A stretch of 64,000 nt of DNA from Batkoa obscura (taxonomy: Eukaryota > Entomophthoromycota > Entomophthoromycetes > Entomophthorales > Batkoaceae): NCBI GenBank assembly GCA_030770535.1, contig JASVEC010000003.1, forward strand, positions 806,001-870,000. The letters run 5' to 3'. The position numbers and the translations under genes were made by a program. Of the stretch, positions 57,239 through 64,000 are shown one piece after another (the stretch's first letter is position 1; every line of letters begins with the position of its first letter). The notes beneath the pieces are model-generated. The model was not told the origin of the DNA. It saw nothing but the letters and a program-made list of their open reading frames with translations, and ran no database searches.

Positions 57239-58398
57239 TTTTGACAAAATAAGAACTTAAAGATAAAGTGCTCTTATTGTTATTCTTTTTCAATTAATAT
57301 TTATATAACATTATATCTTATTTTGATTTTACTACTAAAAACTCAAAAGAATGATAAAGTTCACTGCACATGAGGATTTTATTATTAACTTTATTAAATT
57401 AATACTTTAATTAAAAGGTTGACTAATTTATACAAACAATTGAACTGTTAGAAACTTAATAGTTTCAGTTGATGTAATTTTCGTAGGAGATCCCATGTTT
57501 AATTTTAAAACAAAAGTTAAAAATCAAATATAAAATTTAAATTGATACATTGATAATTTTCATTATAATAATAAAATACTATTTATATAATATTCATTGA
57601 AATAAAAGTTATAATAAGATCATAACTGATTTTATTATTTTTTTTGTTCTTTTTATTTTATAATTTTTAAGTTGATTTTAAATTTTTAAAAATTTAAAAA
57701 TTAAGAAATTTATAAAAAACTATTTTAGTCAAATTATGAAAATTTCATTAGAGCTTTTAAATTAACATTTAATTTAAAATTTGAGATAGAGCTTGAATTA
57801 ATGGTTATAATTCCTGCTATAATTTAAAAATTAATATGATCAATATAAAATTTAAAAATGATAATTTGTTTTTGACAGCTATAGTTCACAGTTATATAAA
57901 GCAGAACCTATTAAAACTAAACTCACCTTAGAATCAAATTAAATAGAACAATGAAACAACAAAATCTTTATATTTAATTTAATCAAGCACTAAAAAAACG
58001 TCAAATAAAGTGTTTGAAAATAGATTAAGCAATATGATTAAAATTAAGAACTTCAATGGCACATTTTACTCCTTATTTTTTTCTTTAATCTTTTCTCAGC
58101 TTAGTTTATTAATTCTTGTTTTAATCCTTTCATAGAATCTAATAAATGCCAGAAAGTACTAGGAGCAATACAAGAATGCTGCACTACTGGAAAGATATTT
58201 ATATAATATCTATTTATAACTCAAATAATAAAAAGATTTACTTATATCCAACAATGGCAAAATTTAAAAATAGATTAATAATTCATATTCTTATGCGCAA
58301 TTACTTAAAATTTTATTGAAGTGTGCTCATTACCATTTTAATCAGTACGTATTATTATAAAATTCTAAAAATAAGTTTAATAAAGTTTTCACAAGCAG

Positions 58399-58407
58399 TA
58401 TATAAAC
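58399..58407 (+). promoter_or_regulatory. TATA box (TATATAAA)
   Basis: GCAGTATATAAACCTCAC lies about 55 bp before the ATG at 58456. Confidence 0.7.
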
Positions 58408-58455
58408 CTCACAATTACATACTAATTTTTTTACCTTTATCAATCTTAAATAATA

Positions 58456-58953
58456 ATGTACAAAATCGTTACTTCCGTAATTACTGCTCTTTTAGTTTCC
58501 TCCAGCTTAGCTTTAGACTGGTCCCACAAATGCGATGTTGTTGATGGAAGAGTCAAAGGAGCCAACGGTAAAGATCAATATGTCTTCACCTGCAAATGTA
58601 CCTCTGACTACTTTGGAAGAAAAGTAGAATTATCTTGCGGAGGTACCACTGACACTAAACAATCTAGCTGTCAATCTGATTTTGCTTACTCCCAAGATAA
58701 GTGGGTCAATGCTATTGTAAGAAAATGTTCAGCTGATTCCGTTGTTATCGATACTTATGTTAACCGTGGTACTACTGAGCATTACGAGTTCCCTCTTACT
58801 TGTCAATACCAAGCTTACAGCAGAGTTTGCCATGGTGAAAAAATTCTCCAACAAACTACCTCAGCTCAAACCACTCCAGCTACTTCAACTCATAGTGTCC
58901 CAGTTACCGCCTCCAAAAAGCCAAAATGCACTGGTAAACATTATAAATATTAA
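58456..58953 (+). CDS. Secreted Cys-rich protein of unknown family
   Basis: 165 residues, single exon, with less AT-biased codons than its surroundings, as in a highly expressed gene. Signal peptide MYKIVTSVITALLVSSSLA, mature start LDWSHKCDVV. Nine Cys follow (motifs TCKCTSDYFG, LSCGG, SSCQSDF, RKCSADS, LTCQYQ, RVCHGE, PKCTGK). A Thr/Ser/Pro-rich tail (TTSAQTTPATSTH) looks suited to O-glycosylation. No known domain recognised. An extracellular or wall role is inferred only from the secretion signal and Cys content. Confidence 0.8.
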   Translation: MYKIVTSVITALLVSSSLALDWSHKCDVVDGRVKGANGKDQYVFTCKCTSDYFGRKVELSCGGTTDTKQSSCQSDFAYSQDKWVNAIVRKCSADSVVIDTYVNRGTTEHYEFPLTCQYQAYSRVCHGEKILQQTTSAQTTPATSTHSVPVTASKKPKCTGKHYKY

Positions 58954-59941
58954 ATAGTTATAATATCATTTAACTTGAATAATCTCTGTGTTTCTTTGTT
59001 TTGAAATTAATAAACGATTAAATTAAAGCTTTATCATTATTAAACTCCTATTTGTAAAATTTACAAGAAAATGCTAATCAGTCTTGATCCTAGTTATGAT
59101 AAATTGAACAAAATTCGTATTATTTTCAAAAACACTTTAGAGCCTAAAAGGGGTATAGAACCAGCATCAAACAAATCAAAGGTGGTAGACGTTCTGTTAC
59201 AACCAGGTGTAGTTTAAAATTTATCTATAATCATCAGTGATAGGCTATTGAGAAACGTAGTAACTGTTAATGTTTATAAAATTACTACTCTGGTGTTAAA
59301 AAAACATACATAACATATGATACATTTGTAGCCTTACTTCTTTATTGAATAAGAGGTAGCTAAGTCCTACTTTTCATAACTATAAACTTATGAGATACTT
59401 GGGCTTCTATTTGAGGTAAACTAGATTGATTATAGTAACTTGATGAATTTGAGCTTTGAATCGATTAGTCTTCACAATAACGACAGTAATAAAGGGTATT
59501 AATAAAGTATTTTGGAAAGCAGTTCGATCAGCGTTCAGGCCACAATGTATGGTACAACCATATGAATCAATTCGGACCCATTTCATACATCTCTATAATA
59601 CATCAAGATGAAAACAGTATTGATTCTCTTTATCTCTAAACAATATAAAGTTTTATTTTAGTTATCCAACGATACCAAAATAAATAAATTAAAAAGAGAT
59701 AAATCCACTTCAACTACTTAAAATAGAAAAGATTCATTAAAATCTTTTTGTTAATGGAAATTAAATCTTAGCTAAAAATTAATTTCCTTTAAACAACAGT
59801 CTTAAAAAGTTTGAAGTTAAAACAATAAAATATTAAAAAAACTATAATTATGATTTAGTTTCATTTATCTCTTTTTCTTACTTTTTATTATTATTTAAGC
59901 ATATTAATCTTCCTTTTTGATCTTGAATTCTATTTTGAACT
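58954..59941. other. Intergenic spacer
   Basis: No supported gene. A 48-codon open frame at about 59070-59217 lacks any family signal. Confidence 0.55.
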
Positions 59942-61345
59942 ATGCTAAAAGGAAATTCTTCCAGCACCATAAGTCCAAAAATTAATTCCTTACGAGAGCA
60001 GGAGGGCACCAGCTCACGTAGAAATAGCCTTAGAAAAAAGCTATCTATCAACTCTTTGTATAAACCATTTCAATGGCTAGGAACTAGGAGGAACAGTTTA
60101 AGCGGGTGGATCGATGACCTAAACTCCAAGCCGGAAAAATCGAGGAAGGATAGCTTATTCATTAGTGTCAAAGATGGTGAGGATGAATCGCCTATATTCG
60201 ATTCAAAGATTTTAGAAGCATCACCTATCCCTACATTAAAAGAGATACCCGAAGTACCTATAATTGACAACGTTGACATGGGTACCGATTTTTTCATTGA
60301 AGTGACCAAAGCAGCGAACCGAAAGCTGGATGATGGTTATGTAATACCCCTTCAATCCAAAGTACCTTCCCCGCTATGTGAAATTGATCCAACGATCGCA
60401 AAGACTTTAAACGAGCAAGGCAGAGCCTTTTTACAGTCTCCAGATCCAATCACCACCCAGTTTCCAACAGAAGTGATCAAACGTCAAAAGAGTTGTGAAA
60501 TGGCAACTATGCCTTTAATTAGTATCTTAGAGAAGAGTATGGAAGATGATTTGAAGCAAGAAACTGATGACAACCCAAAACTAAAGCCATCAATACCAAA
60601 GAAAAGTAGCAAACGTCGATTAAATAAAAGCAAAAGTTTATTTGATGTAAAGATACCAAGTGGCGTTTTTTCTCCTTTTTCACCAAGTCCTAAGCTTGAT
60701 GAAGGCAAGACATCTCCAGAAGAGTCAGTCACTGAGACAGAAATAGCTAAAAACCCAGTTGAAGTTCAAGAGGGATCCAGATTATCGAATGAAACTATTA
60801 GATTAGTTGAAAAACCTATTTTTGATATCCAAAGGCAGAGTTTTTACTCGATAAATGATATTGAGGGCCCTTATTTTAAAGCCTATAATGAGGACTTTAT
60901 TTGTGGACCAATGACCTCCGATTTATATACAATTTTAGATTTCCAATTTGATGAGTTATCCTTAAAATCTTTTGATAATGTAAGTGTCAAAGACAACCCC
61001 GACTTGAAGTCCCTAAGCACCGGAAAAATCCACAACGATATCTTAAGTGATATCAGTAGTCAAAGCAGTGCAACTGAAAAATTACTCTTAGAATCCACTT
61101 TAGAAACTCAACCTAAAAACTTTAATTGGCGAGCCTCCCTATTTGAAGCCGAGCTTAATAAATCGATTTTGTTTGCTCCAACCACCCCAGATCTAAATTA
61201 CTTGCCTGATCGCTTTAAATTCCGCCAATACAGAGAAGCCAAGCTAAATGAACTGAATCAAAGTTTAACTTTAGGTACCACCCCTACATCTTTAATTCCA
61301 CCTCCAATGACTACCCTATCTTCATTCTCCAAATTTTTTACATAA
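59942..61345 (+). CDS. Ser-rich disordered protein with basic phosphosite motifs
   Basis: 467 residues, single exon, no signal peptide or membrane segment, and no domain recognised. Low AT codon bias relative to the surrounding DNA and an uninterrupted frame support a real gene. The N-terminal part carries repeated basophilic-kinase sites (SSRRNSLRKKL, GTRRNSLSG, KSRKDSLF, IKRQKSCEM, NKSKSLFD), the kind phosphorylated by PKA- or AMPK-type kinases and bound by 14-3-3 proteins. The rest is acidic and Ser/Pro-rich, ending GTTPTSLIPPPMTTLSSFSKFFT. A regulatory phosphoprotein is inferred; function unknown. Confidence 0.72.
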   Translation: MLKGNSSSTISPKINSLREQEGTSSRRNSLRKKLSINSLYKPFQWLGTRRNSLSGWIDDLNSKPEKSRKDSLFISVKDGEDESPIFDSKILEASPIPTLKEIPEVPIIDNVDMGTDFFIEVTKAANRKLDDGYVIPLQSKVPSPLCEIDPTIAKTLNEQGRAFLQSPDPITTQFPTEVIKRQKSCEMATMPLISILEKSMEDDLKQETDDNPKLKPSIPKKSSKRRLNKSKSLFDVKIPSGVFSPFSPSPKLDEGKTSPEESVTETEIAKNPVEVQEGSRLSNETIRLVEKPIFDIQRQSFYSINDIEGPYFKAYNEDFICGPMTSDLYTILDFQFDELSLKSFDNVSVKDNPDLKSLSTGKIHNDILSDISSQSSATEKLLLESTLETQPKNFNWRASLFEAELNKSILFAPTTPDLNYLPDRFKFRQYREAKLNELNQSLTLGTTPTSLIPPPMTTLSSFSKFFT

Positions 61346-61423
61346 TACTTAAATAAAATTTATTTTAAAGTTACAAGCAATTTATATTATTTATTTAAAT
61401 TTAGTATAAAACAACCCCCAATA

Positions 61424-61882
61424 TTAATCAAAACTATATATAAGATTGTCTTCATTTTGGATACGTTTAGTTCTTGAATCACAATTAAGATAGACTGAAG
61501 AACTTTGAGAGCAGGTCCAAAACCCATTCTCAAATTGATCATAGTACATGACACCTTCCTTACATTGGTGACTGTTATTATCTACATTAAGCTCACCTTT
61601 ATACGCCCCTAATAGAATTCTAGAAGATGCTACATCGTCGGATAAGACATGGAGATGTTTTTTTTTGGTTTCATCGCTTTTTCCATTTTGTAAGCGCTGT
61701 TTGAGCGGAAAAATTGTCGGTAAAATTACTAAACAAAAAATACATCCCCACATATTTAGGAGCAGATGCACTGCTTAAGCCTGAATCTCCCTGGTTTTTA
61801 GCAATGTTGGCTTTGCTCTCTTGGATAATGGATTTGATGTCCTTTTGGAGGCAGACAATAGAAGGATAGCTTGAAACTTCAT
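61424..61882 (-). pseudogene. CBM19-like secreted protein, broken paralogue with MITE insertion
   Basis: Minus-strand relative of the gene at 62747-63133. The start MKFQAILL is kept at 61882, but the region after the signal peptide has lost sequence and frame. A 101-bp MITE (61650-61750) interrupts the gene between KY and LSDD. The C-terminal part still shows LGAYKGELNVDNN, then a chitin-binding-like pattern in which several Cys/Asp positions are changed (MYYDQFENGFWTCSQSSSVY). Confidence 0.8.
61650..61750 (-). mobile_element. MITE copy 15 (reverse; CA duplication)
   Basis: TGGAGATGTTTTTTTTTGG..TACATCCCCA flanked by CA on both sides. The intact paralogue near 62967-62980 shows the uninterrupted site. 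The element is young enough that the host relic can be aligned across it. Confidence 0.9.
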
Positions 61883-62746
61883 ATTTTAGCAGAATATATT
61901 TTTTGTTATAACAAATTGGAGTAACATGGTTTGTTTTAAAAATAATTTATTGGTAAGTTTTTCTATGTTTGTATCTTTTTTACTAAAAAATTAAATAGTA
62001 TTGATTGCAATAACAGATTTTTTTTTCGTTAAATTCTTATTTTGCATCTTCTTGTTATTGAATGATTACACCAGGTAGCCTAATTTTATTAGGAATTGTT
62101 TTAAAAACCTTAAAAGGCTGTTAGAATGCAAAATCAATAATAATTAATTATTATAAAAATACTAAAAAATATCCAGGAACTTATTTTTAACTTTTAAGTT
62201 TAATAATATTAGATTTTCATTTTTATATTATAAACAAATCGTTAATAGATTATCTATTTTAAATTACTTTTGTAATACTAATTACATTATTTAACTTTTT
62301 AAGATTAATTTAAGTTTATAAAAAATAAATATTTATATTTTAAACTTTTTAATAACAGATTATCTTGTACAATGGATTGAAACAGCTAATAGATACAGTG
62401 AGACTATTTTACCATTTTGATATCATACTATTATCTTTTAAATATTGCTAAAAAAGTAAAAAAGTAAAAAGTAAAAATATTATAATTATTTTTTATTTAA
62501 AAAATCAGTTTATTATAATATATGAGGATTTTTTTTTGGTTTCATCGCTTTTTCCATTTTTTAAGCGCTACTTGAGCGAAAAGATTGTTAGTAAAATTCT
62601 TAAACAAAAATACATCCCCACATTCAAACAAAATCTTTTTTCATTTATTATATAGATTTTTTATACATTTGGATGAAATTTCGCAAATTGAAAATTATTT
62701 TTTATATAAATATTTATTTACATTTAATATAAAATGACCCTGAAAA
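61883..62746. other. Spacer between the two CBM19-like genes
   Basis: AT-rich; contains MITE copy 16 and the promoter of the relic. Nothing else seen. Confidence 0.6.
62523..62620 (-). mobile_element. MITE copy 16 (reverse orientation)
   Basis: TGAGGATTTTTTTTTGG..TACATCCCCA, left flank TA, right flank CA. Confidence 0.88.
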
Positions 62747-63133
62747 TTAAGCATAATCACAATAAAGGTTACCTCCATTTTGGACGCATTTAGTTCCCGG
62801 ACCACAGTTACGATAGACCCAAGAGCCTTGAGCACAAGTCCAAAATCCATTTCCAGAGTAATCACAATACATATCACCTTCTCTACATTGATTGTTGTTG
62901 TTAGCTACATTGAATTCACCTTTATATGCTCCTAACGAGGTTTTAGAAGGTGCAATATCATTAGATAATATATATTTGGGTGCAGCTACATTGCTTGAGC
63001 TCGAGCCTCCGTGCTTTTTAACAATATTGGCTTTACTCTCTTGGATGATGGATTTAACGTCTTTCATTGAGTTGGTGCCAGCTGCAAGAGCAGAGATAGA
63101 GGTAGCTAATAAAATAATGGCCTGAAATTTCAT
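62747..63133 (-). CDS. Secreted CBM19-like (chitin-binding) protein
   Basis: 128 residues. The start at 63133 is preferred over 63151 because MKFQAIILLATSISALA is a complete signal peptide; the upstream ATG adds only six residues. After a Lys/Ser-rich linker, the C-terminal 50 residues read CREGDMYCDYSGNGFWTC, then GSWVYRNCGPGTKC, then NLYCDYA. The six-Cys spacing, aromatic residues and CxxGTxC turn are typical of carbohydrate-binding module family 19, which binds chitin in fungi. No catalytic domain is attached. A TATA box (AGTATAAATAGG on the minus strand) lies near 63192-63203. Likely wall- or host-chitin binding (inference). Confidence 0.78.
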   Translation of the reverse strand: MKFQAIILLATSISALAAGTNSMKDVKSIIQESKANIVKKHGGSSSSNVAAPKYILSNDIAPSKTSLGAYKGEFNVANNNNQCREGDMYCDYSGNGFWTCAQGSWVYRNCGPGTKCVQNGGNLYCDYA

Positions 63134-63191
63134 TGTTTGATAGAATAGCAATTTTTTTGTTATAATGAATTGGAGTAGTAAGCCCTTCCTA

Positions 63192-63203
63192 TTTATACTA
63201 CAT
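63192..63203 (-). promoter_or_regulatory. TATA box of CBM19-like gene
   Basis: Minus strand AGTATAAATAGGAAGG lies about 60-70 bp before the start at 63133. Confidence 0.7.
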
Positions 63204-64000
63204 TTTTTAATAGTTTGATATTATTCATTTAATAGTCAAAGTTTAAAATAGAATCAAAGCTTGAACTTTAGTTTTAAATTAATAGTCTGTACTATTTTCG
63301 TTCGTTCTGGCATGAATTTATTTTAAAAATACTTTACTTATGCTGCTTTGCTATTCCATTCTCCATTTAAAAATACTATCTTATTACAATAAAACATTCT
63401 GACCGAATTATATAGGCTTATTTATATCATCTTTATCTATTTAATTAGTTTTGTCGTAATCCTAAAAGGATCATAGCTATCGTTACTTGTATTTTATTTG
63501 ACACTATCCATCGTACATCTGATAAATAACTCCCTCTTTAGAGGACAAAGTGTATAATATAGTATAAAAGTAAGACGCTACTTTTGAAACCAATGAATAG
63601 AAAATTCTTTAACACTTTGTAAGAACTCTTAATATCACTAAAATATAATTTCTGACACTATACGAAATAATAATAAATGTCAAAGTTCAAATTAAATATT
63701 TCTATATGCGCTTTTCATACAGTCTATTTTTAAGTTACTAATTTTGGTTGATGAATTGACTCAACTAATCAAGTTGTTTGTAATGTTTCAATACACTTTC
63801 GTACACATAAAATCGGCTTAAGGTAAGGGACTGCAGCATTACCAATAATTTATGTAGGAATAATTTCTTAAAATATTAACTGTTGCAGCCAGTAATTTAT
63901 TAGTTTTTATGTGCACGAAAATGTATCGAAGCATTCTGAACTACTTAATAAAATAAATTCAGTCCATAGAAGCTATTGAATAATGATAGTTGCTAAAAAT
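63204..64000. other. Right-end spacer
   Basis: No gene seen. The only structure is the inverted repeat at 63782-63935. Confidence 0.6.
63782..63935. repeat. Inverted repeat with ~31-bp arms
   Basis: 63782-63812 and the reverse complement of 63905-63935 agree at 27 or so of 31 positions (both read AATG, TTTCG near the middle, and CACATAAAA at the end), with about 92 bp between. It may be another small non-autonomous element. Confidence 0.6.

Larger units (their letters stand above)
56036..58455. other. Intergenic spacer with three MITEs
   Basis: Holds MITE copies 12, 13 and 14 and the promoter of the Cys-rich secreted gene; otherwise nothing recognisable. Confidence 0.65.

Noticed and set aside
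59070-59217. Short frame starting MLISLDPSYDKLNKI
   Set aside because: Only 48 codons in AT-rich DNA, no family match; chance opening is likely.
62892-63125. Plus-strand frame over the CBM19-like gene
   Set aside because: Antisense shadow of the Cys-rich coding region.

Overview
This is a very AT-rich eukaryotic nuclear window with short introns (mostly 45-100 nt, GT-AG), poly-Asn tracts encoded by AAT runs, and genes typical of fungi (Spc7/KNL1, RRS1, MIC12-like, TFIIIC zinc-finger subunit, NSA1). Git3/cAMP-receptor-like GPCRs, CBM19-like secreted proteins and heavy accessory expansion suggest an early-diverging fungus, possibly of the Entomophthorales (Conidiobolus type). That placement is inference, not something I can prove here.

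Layout. 0-6.2 kb is a compact housekeeping block: the 5' part of a kinetochore scaffold gene (minus strand, running off the left edge), a divergent MICOS-subunit-like gene, and RRS1. 6.9-13.4 kb is a head-to-tail array of five Tc1/mariner-type transposase-derived genes (two with full ORFs), with a sixth, decayed member at 16.8-17.8 kb. In every member where the site can be read, the first catalytic Asp is Asn. 13.4-16.8 kb holds only decayed, partly duplicated sequence. 18.6-41.2 kb is a cluster of about twelve secreted Pro/Tyr-rich repeat proteins (nine readable, three relics). They share a signal peptide, a C-terminal motif, a TATA promoter and upstream blocks, and have spread by segmental duplication and one inversion. 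A tRNA-Leu(AAG) lies at 41.5 kb. Two tandem seven-helix receptor genes lie at 43.6-48.0 kb. At 49.7-53.6 kb a TFIIIC WD40/zinc-finger subunit and NSA1/WDR74 converge and overlap by 15 bp at their stop codons. The right end holds a LITAF-like protein, a secreted Cys-rich protein, a Ser-rich probable phosphoprotein, and two CBM19-like secreted proteins, one broken.

Mobile DNA. A ~100-bp MITE with TIRs near TGGGGGTGTATTTTTTTG and TA target duplications is present in 16 copies between 10.2 and 62.6 kb. Copies have landed inside two transposase genes and one CBM19-like gene, so empty sites can be read from the paralogues. A separate ~350-bp fold-back repeat (39.3 kb) has a second partial copy at 35.4 kb into which a MITE has inserted.

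Best candidates for something new: the family-wide Asp-to-Asn change in the tandem transposase genes, which suggests duplication after loss of catalysis and possible reuse as DNA-binding proteins; and the cluster of extensin-like Pro/Tyr (and one His/Asn/Gly) repeat secreted proteins with a shared promoter.
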